This document shows, one piece after another, positions 44,501-56,648 of a stretch of 64,000 bases of DNA. The first letter of the stretch is position 1, and every line of letters begins with the position of its first letter. The DNA lies in NCBI GenBank assembly GCA_947683425.1, contig CANTUQ010000073.1, positions 12,669,501-12,733,500 on the forward strand. The letters are read 5' to 3'. This stretch comes from Excoecaria cochinchinensis (lineage: Eukaryota; Streptophyta; Magnoliopsida; Malpighiales; Euphorbiaceae). A program made the translations under genes and the position numbers. The notes under the pieces are model-generated. The model did not search any database. It saw only the letters and a list, made by a program, of their open reading frames with translations, and was not told the DNA's origin.

Positions 44501-45656
44501 AATGGCGATGGTTTTCACTTAGACATTTCCTGCAAAATTATGGGCACAGAAATATATACAAGAAATTGTGTGTGTATGTGTAAAAAGAAAAATGCTAATG
44601 CTTGCAAATGAATTGTATGACATGATATTGAAATGCTCGCAAAAATGGATAGACCATGTCCTGGGTGGTCAAGGGTCCATTGAGGATACGGCTTGGCTGC
44701 TCCTCCATGCCCCTCAAGGATCCAGCAGAGTGACATCTTAGCTTTAGGGACTCTAACTCAAAACCTCCCAAAGAGAACTGTCAGGTGTGCATCCTTGCCC
44801 CCCGGTCAATGATCATACGCCTAGGATTCTAACTCATATCCCTGCATCATACACTATCCGCATGAATGGAGATCATCCGAAGTAATATTCCAAGTATCAG
44901 AAGTCATTGTTATAAAGGTAGTGCGTCCCTTGTAGATTTTCACACTAGCTTTTCTTTGTGGGAAATGCATCCCTTTGGGGATTTTCACATAATCCTTTAC
45001 CTAATTTTTGCTTGGAATGGACCCCACTCAATCCAGCGGCTTTTCTTTATTTTATTTTTTTGTAGGGTAGGATTCCTGTTTCCAGGTTTTCACCCTGCCC
45101 TAGTCCTAATTTTTGCTTAGAGAGCAAGTCACGGCTTTCATCTCTAACGGCCTTTTTTTTTTCTTTTTTTTTTCAGTGCAGCTACAAGAGAAGTGAAGGC
45201 TATTATCAGAACCTCCCTTAAGGATGACCAGCACAATTTGCTTAGACACCTATCGATGAAAATGATTAGAGAATAGTCATTAGACAAATAAATGAGATAT
45301 TTCTTTTTAAGACAGAACTAATATCCGATGAAAATATAAATTGAATGATTTTATTCATTGCAAAATTGCATACATTTCTAGATGATTTGATTTCATCATA
45401 CATGATCCTTAATTGGCAATAACTCAAAAACACAAGACTACCCCTAATCTCATAATAGATCTTATAAGCATCGAACTCCTATTATCAATCAGCTCTCTCG
45501 GGTTTCCTCGATTGACAATTTTCTCTTGGCCCTTAATTTTTGCCCAGAATGCCTTTTTTCGGTTTTCACCCTGATAGAGCGCCCAATTTTAGCAAGGCCG
45601 CCTTTTATCAGTTTTTGACCCGTGGGGAAACTATTCTCTTCTTTTAATTTTAGTCC
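44501..45656 (-). other. Remaining 3' UTR of element D
   Basis: Homologous to 3153-4254 of A, including the repeated TTTTCACCCTG blocks. No gene is seen. Confidence 0.7.
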
Positions 45657-46790
45657 TTAGCCATGGAATCTTTTCAATCTGTCGACATTGATCGGGTCTT
45701 TGAACTCATTCCCATCGCTATCTGCTAAAATCGATGCTCCCTTCGTTAGTAACTTTTTCAGCAGGAACGGACCTTCCCAGGTTGGCCTAAATTTTCCCTG
45801 TATGTCTGGTACTCCTGGCCTCATCATCTTAAAAACCAAATCCCCTTCTTTCAACGGGTGCTTTTGTACCTTCTTGCCGAATGACCGAGCTAGCCTCTTC
45901 TGATAAACCTGATTGTGATAATAAGCTCGCAACCTATCTTCATCCAATAGATTTAACTGCAATAACCGCTGTTGTGCCCATTCTACCTCTGGAAACTCGG
46001 CTTCTATGACTACCCTTAAAGATTTCAGCTCAATTTTAACTGGCAGAACTACTTCAGTTCCATATACCAGAGAGAATGGTGTCGTTCTCGTAGAGGTTCT
46101 GACTGTGGTTCTATAACCCCAGAGTGCAAAAGGTAGCTTTTCTGCCCAGTCTTTATAGCTCTGAACTATCTTGGCCAATATTCTTGTAACATTTTTATTC
46201 GCTGCTTTAACCGCGCCGTTAGCTTGAGGTCGGTAAGGAGAAGACTTATGATGCTGGATTCCATATTTCTGAAGCATCTGTTTAGTTTTTGCTAAGAATT
46301 GTACCCCATTATCAGATACAATGTGGTGTGGGAGGCCATATCTGCATATCAAATTCTGCTCAATGAACTTAGCCATGTCCCTCGTATCAACCTTTTTGAA
46401 AGATTCAGCTTTGACCCACTTAGTGAAGTAATCAATGGCGACTATGATGAACCTATGCCCATTAGAACCTATAGGACGTATCTCACCTATGATATCTATC
46501 CCCCAAGCTGCAAATGGCCATGGAGATGTCAAATTATGTAACTCTGAAACTGGCACATGCCTCAAATTTGCGTATTGCTGGCATAACTGGCATTACGTCA
46601 CATATTTTGAACAATCCGTATCCATTATAAGCCAATAAAATACTTGGCACATGATTTTCTTCACTAAGGCTAGGCCATTCATGTGAGCTCCATAGACACC
46701 AGCATGAACTTCTTCCATAACTCTTTCTGCTTCTTTCTCCACCAAACATCTCAACCGGATACCATCAGCTTGCCTCTTATATAAAGTTCC
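45657..46790 (-). pseudogene. pol: Integrase of element D, catalytic Glu lost
   Basis: The longest frame here (46565-45657, 302 residues) covers the core and C-terminal module without a stop and ends KRFHG. The two core Asp are present (WGIDIIG, SDNGVQF), but the third catalytic residue is replaced: A has NGAVEAAN, D has NGAVKAAN, so the enzyme would be inactive. A TAA at about 46596 (Gln in A) splits off the zinc-binding part (VHAGVYGAHMNG). Confidence 0.93.
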
Positions 46791-47372
46791 TTCTATGCTG
46801 ATGAATTGAGTGGATAACTTTCTAATCATTCTTTGGTCTTTCTCAATGGCTTCTTCTGGAAAAACTGATCGTTCCAAGTAATTCTGAATATCATAGTACC
46901 AAGGGCTTCCATCGGCGACCTCAACCTCCATCGCCTGCTCAGTTTTAAAGCAAGGCTTTTCTGCACTAGAGATCAGCACGGGTCTCATAGCAACCCCTGT
47001 TGGATTATCCCACATGGACACTAACGTCACGAGAGCATCAGCCAATTGATTTTCATCCCTGGGGACAAAGTGAAAAGTGTAAGTCTCAAACTGGCCAACA
47101 TTCTCAAGTACTTCACATAAGGCAACAACCTCTCTTCCTTAACTGACCACTCCCCTCTAATCTGATGAATTACTAAGGACAAATCTCCGAAAACTTCTGC
47201 GGTCTTTGCCCCCAGAGCGAGCAGTGCTTCCAATCTGAAGATGCAAGCCTCATATTATGCTTCATTATTGGTCGCTTTGTACCTCAATTTTTTAGCTAAT
47301 GGCAGCTTCTCACTATCCGGGGTTGTAATACTGTTAACTGCCCCATCAAAAAATATCTGCCACCCTTGTACT
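46791..47372 (-). pseudogene. pol: Second RNase H of element D and linker
   Basis: The first Asp (IFFDGAVN, near 47360) is kept, but a 24-base in-frame deletion removes the Gly-rich strand that follows in A. A TAA stands near 47256 (Glu in A), and a 4-base deletion near 47090 shifts the frame before NQLADAL. The linker to integrase runs down to 46791. Confidence 0.85.
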
Positions 47373-49078
47373 GCTATGGCCGTGATATCTTCATCTGGGA
47401 AATTGTATTCGAACTGGTCTCCCACAATAGGATGTTCCGCTAAGAACTTAGCTACAGCTCTTCCCTTAATGGTTTTCCTGGTGATGTATTTGATATTGAA
47501 CTCCTACAACAGTAATAACCATCTTCCAATTTTTCCCAGTAGGGAGTGCGCTTCCTGAAGGTACCTAAGCGGGTTATGCTTGGCAACCGCCTGCACACTG
47601 AAAGAGTGAAAGTAGTGTCGCAACTTTTTAGAGGCCCAAATTATTGCTAAGTAATTCTTTTCTACTTCTACATATTTGGCTTCATATGTCAGGAATTTCT
47701 TGCTAAGGTAATAAACAGCAAACTCCACTCCAAATTCATCCTCCTGAGCCATTATGGCACCCACTGAACTGTCTTCTATCGCCAGATACAGGATTAGTGG
47801 CTTGGCACGACATGGTGGTCTTAAAACTGGCGAATTCAGGAGATAATCCTTAATAGTATCAAAAGAAAATTGACAATCATTATTCCACACCACCAACTGA
47901 TTCTTCTTGGGAAGCTTAAAGATGGGCTCACATACTGAAGCTAGCTTGGCAATAAACCGACTAATGTACTAAAGTTTTCCTAGGAAACTTCTAACTTCCT
48001 TCTCTTTCTGAGGCACTAGCATCTCTCTAATGGCTCTGACCTTATTAGGATCTACTTCAATTCCTCTCTGGCTTACCACATGGCCTAACAGCTTACCCGA
48101 GGTAACTCCAAAGATGCACTTCTTGGGATTGAGGTGCAGATTATACTTATTGATCCTTTGAAAGAACTTTTCCAAAGCCTCGAAGTGACCTTCCCGGGTA
48201 GCTGACTTGATCATAATGTCATCAACATACACCTCCACTTCTTTTTGGATCAAGTCATTAAGAACTCTGGTGGCCATTCTTTAATACGTTGCTCTTGCAT
48301 TCTTTCATCCAAAAGGCATAACCCGATAAGCAAATTTACCCCATTCAGTGATGAAGGCTGTCTTAATTTGATCCACTATCTTGTTGAGGATTTGATTGTA
48401 CCCTGCATACCTATCCACAAAACTATACATCATGCAAGCTGCTGCACTATCTACCAGCACCTCAATATGAGGTAGAGGGAAATCATCTTTCGAACAGGCT
48501 TTGTTCAGGTCCTGATAATCCACACATACTCGAGCCTTTCCATCCTTTTTAGCCACAGGAACTACATTAGCTAACCAGGTCGGGTATTGAACCTCTATTA
48601 GAAACTTAGCCTCAATCTGCTTATAGATCTCTTCTTTCACCTTTTGCGCCCATTCTAGTCTAAGTCTTTTGAGCTTTTGCTTAACTAGTTTAGACTCTGG
48701 ATAAGTTGGGATGGCATGCTCGGTGAAGTCTCGATCAATTAATTCCCGGCATGTCCTCGTAGGTCCAGGTAAAGACTTTTTCATATTTTTTCAAAATTCT
48801 CTCAAATTTTAACCTCTCCTCAGGAGTTATGTCTGATGCTATCAAAATTTTCTTTGGGTTCTCCAAAGTTTCAAGATTAAATGCAGTCGTGCTAGTTGAG
48901 TTAATGTAAAAAATGAATGCATCATGTCTATGATCATGAGAAATGAAATCATCAGAAACATCACACAAGTAAGCAAAGTTATTCATCTCATTAATATAAT
49001 AAAAAACATTAACATTGTCATTACTGAAAAGTTCTGCCATAAAATGACTATCTAAATAACTATTGTCTTCAGTCGATG
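47373..49078 (-). pseudogene. pol: Reverse transcriptase and RNase H of element D
   Basis: RT motifs are present in pieces: ARVCVDYQDLNKA, MPFG, and the active site YVDDIMIK near 48225. NPKKCIFG keeps the Lys lost in A. Breaks include stops in the FG*KNA and TY*RM region (48300) and in LGKL*Y (47968), and a frameshift near 48735-48784. RNase H spans 47896-47504. Confidence 0.92.
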
Positions 49079-50637
49079 CCGATGTTGCAGCCGACTGTTC
49101 CTTGACTTCTTGGCTGGGTGGAGGCTTTTCAATTACCTCTGGTGAAATCTTCAAATATGGCTTTTCCATCTTCTCTTTTCCCTTCAACCTGGCGGCTAAT
49201 AGCTTATCAGTGACAATCTCCTCAGGCCCATCCCTGTCCCAGACACTACACTGAGTCATAATCTCTTCATCCTAGAAGTCTTCTACACATTTTATAACTC
49301 CAATATCCCAGTCGAAAACATCATTAAAGATTTCAAAACCTGAAATGATCTTTCCATCCACCCACTGAGGCTCTTCATCTCCAGTATAAGCATAAACTGA
49401 GGACGCGGGAACAAAACTCTTCGAAATGTGGGGGGATTTTCTCTGACATTTTCTTCTTGCCACGTTCTCCTTTATACCCCAAACCCTTCCAATCTTTTTG
49501 GCCTTGCGTGGTGATAACAGACTGCAACCCTTGTGAATTTTTGCCTGAAACAGCCCCTGGGAGGAAGTGCATCTTCTTCATCATATTTACCACTTGAGGG
49601 CTATCTGTTGAACCCTGCTCTTCTCCTATCACCGATATATGAAAGCCACTGAATGGCTTGTTAGAAATCCCCAAGTTAGACACTTGGTTTTCTCTCGCCG
49701 CTTTAATAGTCACCACTTCTCCTTTATGTGGTATCTTTATCATCTGGTATAAGGTAGACGACACTCCTCCCAATTTATGGAACCATGGCCTTCCAAGTAG
49801 AGCTGAGAAATTTTCTGGGATAGGCAAGACCTCAAATTCTGTCTCCGTCTCAATAGGCCCAGTCTTGACCAAAGCTTTAAATGTTCCCGACGCTTGTCTT
49901 CAAGAATTATCATAGGCTGTGATGGTCAAATCAGACTTGCTCAGCATGTTTTCATTTAGCCCAAAAGCCTGGAGCAACACTAAAGGATAGACATTTATGG
50001 ATGAGACATCATTGACTATAACACAAGTGGTGTGCTTGTCATTAATTTACGCTTGCCTTCTGCTGGCAAGTCCACATCAAAAAATATCAATCTCTCTCCT
50101 AATCCCCCTTTGACAAGATCTAACAACTCAAATGGAGATATCGTGGTGGCCACGGTAGATTGACTTAAAGCCTCAACTAACTTTTGTCTGTGGGAAGGGG
50201 ACTGTCTTAAAAGGTCCCAAATAGATATTTGAGCCGTGGTCTTTTTCAACTGCTTTACTATGGGATTCTCTTTCGGCTCCCTTTCTGCAGGTGCTTGCAC
50301 TGGGTCCTACGACCTCTCAACTTCTGGGACCACTCACCCACTTCTTGTTACAACCCCAACTTCCTTCCCTTCTCCATCTGAATCCCACAGATCAACAGAA
50401 TTTTCTCCTTCCTCCTCTTCTTCATCTTCTTCTCCACTTTCACTAGTAGACCAACAATGCCTCAGGGCGAGTGATAGCAACATATTCATTACCATATAAG
50501 TCCTGCAAGACATACCACTCAGGTAGATTTGACCCAATCATAAAGACAGGTGGTGGCATAGCATTGTAGTTGGACTTCTTCTTGCTCTCTCTCCGTTTAG
50601 GATCAGTGATCTGCTTACTATCGATCAGATCCTGAAT
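49079..50637 (-). pseudogene. pol: Protease and G-patch region of element D
   Basis: The protease active site VDDGSS of A reads VNDVSS here (near 50010), so both the catalytic Asp and the Gly are gone. LLGRPWFH and the G-patch core (KKMHFLPG, KNSQGLQ) remain. Frames are broken at several points (about 49272, 49890, 50310). The DNSRRQ of A is DNS*RQ. Confidence 0.87.
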
Positions 50638-52088
50638 CTAGTGCCTCAGCATTATGCAATTGTCTATCATATGCCCAGTATGTTGGTGAAGGGCACAATA
50701 TTCATTCCCTTTATGCCCTGGTTGTCCTTGGGTTTTGGCTGGCCTGGGTGGCAGGGGTTGTAGCTTCCCCTCCTTTATCAGTCTTCTTAATACCTATGAT
50801 AAAAGCCGACCCAAATTCGAGAAGTACCTCTGATTCACGCTTGTTACCGACACCTCAGCTGTCTTCCCACTTCTATTACTACTGCTGGAGCTTGCTGACT
50901 TAGTTGCCCCTTGAATAGTGTAACCCTTCTTGGCATAAGCCTCACTACTTGCCCTCCTGGCCATATATTCACCCTCTTCCACTATGGCGATATCCTTTAA
51001 AAACTCCCAATCGTTCAGCCCTTTCTTTTTTGCCCATCTCTCAGGTAGGGGCTGTTATTTCGAATGAACAATCGGATCTGATCAGGAGTGTCAGGTTTAC
51101 GCTTCATCTCCATAACTCAGTTCCTCCACCGAGTGAGGTACTCATTAAAAAACTCCCCAGCCTTTTATTGCAGTAGCTCTAAATCCTTCAACTTGACCTC
51201 CATCCTGGTACTACAATCATATTGCCTTAGGAACTCTTCGGTCAATAAGTCCCAATCTTCTTTGGACCTTCTGTCCAACCCGTGGTACCAGTCAATGGCA
51301 GCCCTCGTGAGACTTAGGCAAAAGTACTCTATCTTCTGCTTCCTAGTCAGAGTTATCCCCTTCATGGCCAGTGAATATTGTTTGATGTGTGCAGTAGGAT
51401 CAGAAGTGTCATCAAACTTGGGAATATCAGGCATCTTGAAGTTCTGAGGGATCAGATAATCACCATCTAGCTCCCGATCCTCAGGGTTCATTCCTCTTCA
51501 TACCGTCAACATCCTCGTTATGGCCTCAAACTTCTCCTCCATCTTTCTCCACATCGCATCCTCCAGCTTGGGCGACTTCCTGTTTATTACCATATGTTCC
51601 TCTTGCTCCTCCTCCCATAAGCCAACCTCAGATTTAGGGCCTTCTCTACGCTCAACAGGCATTAGCGCCCTTGGCTCAATCGCAGGTGGATCAACTACCA
51701 CTGAGGGATCCTCTCTAGCAGCCCCTTGTTCATGTTGCCCCCTAATTGGAGCAGCAGCCTATTGCCCAGCAAGTGGGGCTAGGGTAGTGGCAAGGTTGCC
51801 CATTATCGCCATCATTCTGACCTCAAACTCTTTCATTTTTCTCCCTACTTCTTCGGTAATCATTGCCCTGGTTGCATCAAACCCACTTGATGGATTAGAC
51901 ATACTTGTCTCTATTGATGATTCTGAAGACAGTATCTCACTACCCTCTGAAAGAGAATCTGAAACCTGATCTGACACTAGCTTCGGTAATCCAAAGAGTA
52001 GAATCCTTCTTAGCCGACCATCAGGACTTCTAAATCACTTGGAAGAATCTATGATGGCTGCAGAATACACCTAGTTAGGATGATGCAT
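50638..52088 (-). pseudogene. gag: Gag of element D
   Basis: The homologue of the A gag starts from MHHPN (ATG at 52088), but a TAG follows four codons later. Further stops occur at GQ*AAAP (near 51759), after ITRMLTV (51496), and in the LELLQ*KAG region (51163). The C-terminal end has a TAG at 50638-50640 where A has Gln. Recognisable blocks: EFEVRMMAIMGNLATTLAPLA, WYHGLDRRSKEDWDLL. Confidence 0.88.
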
Positions 52089-52839
52089 GTTTGAAATGCA
52101 ATGCATGGTCGTGCTGATGCAGCATAAACAAACACATGTAAGCAGATAGATCCTTCCAACCTTATCTCTCCCACACACGAGGTAGTGTAGTCTCTTTCCT
52201 AGGTGGGCTTTATCCAAGTGTTAATAGGGAACCCATTGAACGCGTATGGTGCACGGTGAAAAGCCGGTAGCATAACATCTCTTGCCTAATGTACATACGT
52301 ATGGGTTTTTGGCCATTATGTATTTAAACACTTCAACTAAATTAAGATGGGCCCACCGGGGCATGAAAGCCTTTGATGAAAGACCACTTAATTTAACTGA
52401 TTTTATCCAATATATGATGGCCCAAATAGCAAGCACGATATCACGGCACATTTCACCTAGTGGAAGTATCTATTACCATTACATGAGCTTTGGTCAAAGG
52501 TGATGATACTTTAGGACTACCCAAGCATAGTCCCTGCCAACGGGTCTAGCTCATCATGAGCATAACGACCGATTAGGTCTCCATTTGATATACCAAAAGG
52601 TACGAGGCTTGGGCTGGTGATTATCCTTAACACTTCCTCATATTGACTGAACGTAGCGTCGTGCTTCAAGAACGCACTGGGGTAAGAAAGGGACCAAACT
52701 ATCATAATTCTAAGGGTTTAGCATGGATGCAATGTAATTTTTTGAAAAAGAGATAGAATCTTAATTCAAAAAACCCAATTATATTATTAACCAATACAGT
52801 TTCAGAGTAAAATTTCAAAGTCCCCAGCGGAGTCACCAC
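52089..52839 (-). other. Leader and primer binding site of element D
   Basis: The leader is homologous to that of A. The PBS at 52820-52838 reads TGGTGACTCCGCTGGGGAC, two changes from A. Confidence 0.82.
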
Positions 52840-54005
52840 TGTGATACACGCCGGACCGGAACCCATTTTTAGGGCCCAAGAGAGTTTGCGTCTTTTGGTC
52901 TTGGGCAATCAGGAGATATTTTGGATACCTCTTTCCAGTAGAACACTGGAAAGATCATCTAATCCCATGAAACCCTTAGGCACCTTTGAGGTATTTTGAA
53001 GTCGCTACACAATTTACAAGAAATTGGGAAAGTTCGTCTAACCTCAGGGGTCTAAATAAGAGAAAGATTCGAAACTTTACTCTTATTAATGCCTTGGTTA
53101 ATTATAAATGGGATTTTAATTTTAAATTTCTATCTCTCTTCTTAGACGGTCATGCATTAAAAATAAAGCGCAAATCAAGTACCGAAGAAAGCAGTAAAAG
53201 AAAGCGATAAAATAAAACAAACAAAAGAAAGATAAAAATTGGGACAAAAATACAATCCCCCAAATTAAAAAAGTATTAAAATTTGGGACAAAAAATACAA
53301 TCCCCCAAAATAAAATCAAGCAAAATATAAATAAATAAATAAACCAAATGAATAAAATAAACATTCATAAATCGGGATATTATTTAAAATAGGAACATTG
53401 GTTCCTTCATGTTCACTTTAGAACATCGAAGAGTTATTTTTGATATGCTTGAAAAAATTGGGATGATTGATCCCATTTTAAGAAAATTAACTCTTCCTTT
53501 TAAAGTGAATTTTTATTAGTTGAAATTAAGACACTGGTCCCATTTTATTAGAAAACTCCAATTTATTAATATAAACTTTTTGTTATTTTTTAATTTACGT
53601 AAATAAAAATAAATAAACTTATTACAAATTACATAATAAAATAGTGAATAAATACAAAAATGATAAACAATAATAAACATGACAAATCCCACCAAGATGG
53701 TGTCTTCAAATCTCCATAGGCTGCAACTTGTCATTGGAAAAAACTCACACATGAAAAATAAGTATTGAAATAAAAAAAAACACAAATAAAAATGATGTTA
53801 GTAATAAAAAATGAATTAACATGCAACACATAAAAATAAATAAAATAACATGCATTAAGTGACAAATCAACTAAATTACACATTAAAAACAAGTAACTTA
53901 ACATATTAACAATTCAACATGCATAAAAAGTAAAAATGATAAAAATAACAATAACAAATTATAACAATAAACAAGAATAATAAAACTAATAATAATAACA
54001 ACAAC

Positions 54006-54076
<71 letters not shown>

Positions 54077-54382
54077 GAGTAAGAGTAATAATAATAATGA
54101 TAGCAACAATGACAATAATAATAATGATAATAACAAATAATACTAACAAAAATAAAAATAATAATAATAATAATGATAGTAGTAATAATATAATAATAAT
54201 ACTAGTGATGATAATAATCACAATAATGATAATAATAAAACAAAAGTAATAATGATATTAACAATAACAATAATAATAATAATAATAAACAATAACAATA
54301 AAGAAGATGAACAATCAATAATAAGGAAGATGAACAAACAAACAAGAAAAAATAAAAAAATAAAACATGTTAAAACATGTTA

Positions 54383-54415
<33 letters not shown>

Positions 54416-55545
54416 AATATATGAACAAAAGTGACGATATAATAAGAAAAATAAAATAACAACAAAAGATGAACAATCAAAGAAATAAATAAGAATAAAA
54501 ATAAGACGTGCTAAAGATATTAAATCTATGACTAAATCACATGAACATAAACAAAATAAAATAATAGATCCAAAAGAAAATCTACGTAGGTGCTAATTAA
54601 ATAGAAACAAAAATTAAAATATAAATTAAATAAAAAATTTAGCTTAGAATATTTACACTCAAAATTTGATGTGATCGATGAAGGTAAGTGATCAATTGTT
54701 TTGTCTTGATTTATAAAAATAAAATATATAACAAAATTTTATCCAAAAAACAAATAATTAATTTACTTGTCTTAAGGAAAAATTGTAAAACAAAAGTAAG
54801 AAAATTCAGAAGAACAAATAATTAATTTATTTGTCTCAAGAATTAACTTAAAAAAATTAAAAATACTTGGGGAACTTGTTCTTGAAGAAGAAGGAAAAAA
54901 AAAAGAAGAAGAAGAAGAGAGAAAACCAATTTTTCTTAAGAAAAAATCCTCCCTTTTCTCTCTCAAAAAATCCCTTTTATACCTCAAAATAAATCAATTT
55001 TTAATGAAAAATTAAATTAATTTAATCCCCAATTAAACCCAGAAACTGAAGAATTTGAAGGGTTAGAAGAAAAAGGATTTTAAAATTAAATTCTACAAAA
55101 AAAAAGAGTAAAAAAGCTCAAAACATGCCAAAAAACGCCCAAAGGGCTGCTGGAGGGGCGATGGGCGCTCGGCAGGGGCGAGCGACGCCCGTCGGCACGC
55201 CCGATAGGCGTCGCCATGTGCTAGGCGTGCGCGGGCGACACCGCCCAGCGCTCGGGTGAGGGCGCGCGCCCAGCGCGCTGCCACAGGCCGACGCTCGCAA
55301 AATTTTATTTTTTATTAAAAAAATTTTACTAAAACGCTATAATTTCAAAACTCACTTTTTTTATGTTAAAATAATTTTTAAAATATTTTCTTAATATTTT
55401 TAAAACACCGTTTTTCTTATTTTTAGTAAATCAATCTGACAAGAAAATCATCACTTCCAACTTTCATTTTTGCCTATAAAAAAGCACACTTAATTTCATA
55501 ATTGGGTAATCCTGATCTAACCTGCCTCGGGGCCCGGTGTCTACA
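52840..55545 (-). mobile_element. 5' LTR of element D
   Basis: 2706 bp. U5 has CTTTCCAGTAGAACACTGGAAAG-type pairing at 52931-52953 and the PBS-like TGAAGTCGCTAC at 52997. Hairpins GGAACATTGGTTCC (53392-53405) and GGGATGATTGATCCC (53460-53474) follow. (AAT)n lies at 54007-54075 and the GC island at 55138-55300. Confidence 0.92.
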
Positions 55546-56648
55546 GTTGGTAATCAAATAATGTTAACTGTTAGGGTAATAATATTAACAATATAAGTAA
55601 AGTATTAGCAATAATAATGTTAGCAATAGTAATAATAGAGTTAGTTATGAAACAGTTAATAATATGTATTAAGTCAATAAAATGTTAATAGAACTTATGT
55701 ATAGAATTAAAAGAATAATGATGAATTTAATGTTTAAAGTTAAAAGAATAGTAATATAATGACAATACTAATGCATAAACTGGTTCAGTCAATGAGTACG
55801 TTCCCAGGATTCAAACTTGGACATACATATCAATTATAATAGTAATTGCAAGAATCTGACTGGCACATTAATTATAGGTTTAAAGATAGTAATAACAAAG
55901 TATTAATGTTAATGTTAACAATGTTAACAGTAATAATAATGAGAATTGAGACCATTGTACTAAAATATAGCCATTAAAATAGTAATGGACATAGTGTTAA
56001 CTGATTATAGCAAAAGATTTAGTAAAGAGGTTAAATTAAGGTATAAGTTAAGCAGATGTACTAAAAGAATTAATGTTCATATCACGTATGAAACAAGTAT
56101 GCTTGTGTGTGCATGCATGTAATTATAGAGATGGAAAGTTTGGGATATATATCCACCACTGGGCATTTTCATGCTCGGTGTGTAGTGTGGTACTACGCGC
56201 AGGTTATGGAGGTAAAAAGACATAAAGTAGCTGAGGTGATGCAGACAATCGAGAAGAGTGATAGAAAGTAAGGATAGAGAAGTAGGTATGGCATGTATAT
56301 GATCGTGATGGATGATATTAAGAATATGTATAGGCAGGTTTATGGTTTATGTGTACATATAAGTGTAGATTTTAAATAGAGTTATGTATGGACTGTTATA
56401 TTGTTATTTGCTTATGAATGTTATTGATGTTTAAGAAAAAAAAAATATCATCTTGTTAAGTATAGTGTTATGTCGTGAATTTAGCCCGGGTATGATGTTC
56501 AGATTAACTGAATACTGTATGTACAGTATAGTGATTAAAGTGTGTTACAAGTAAAATGTTGATTCTAGATCTCTATTGAATTGAATGTTGATTCTGGATC
56601 TCTGTTATTACTCACAAGCACTAGCTTTGCAGAAACCAACCTCCCTTG
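55546..56648 (+). mobile_element. LTR remnant J, plus orientation, unassigned family
   Basis: No ORF. The block CACT-GGGCAT-TTTC-ATGCTC at 56157-56176, followed by GCGCAGGTTATGGAGG, resembles the hairpin block of solo LTR L in plus orientation. GTGTGTTACA at 56540-56549 could be the LTR end. A 30-bp block (TTGATTCTAGATCTCT) is repeated at 56560 and 56590. Confidence 0.45.

Larger units (their letters stand above)
41465..55545 (-). mobile_element. Tat-lineage Ty3/gypsy element D, complete but dead
   Basis: Same order and 85-90% sequence similarity by eye to element A. It is bounded by TGTGACGCGCGCC and GTGTCTACA. The flanks, GTTAT (41460-41464) and GTTGG (55546-55550), match at three of five bases, so the target duplication is decayed or absent. 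Many stops, frameshifts and lost catalytic residues mark it as old. It is useful as the comparator for breaks in A. Confidence 0.92.

Noticed and set aside
41460..55550. Exact target-site duplication around element D
   Set aside because: The flanks GTTAT and GTTGG match at only three of five bases, so I do not claim one.
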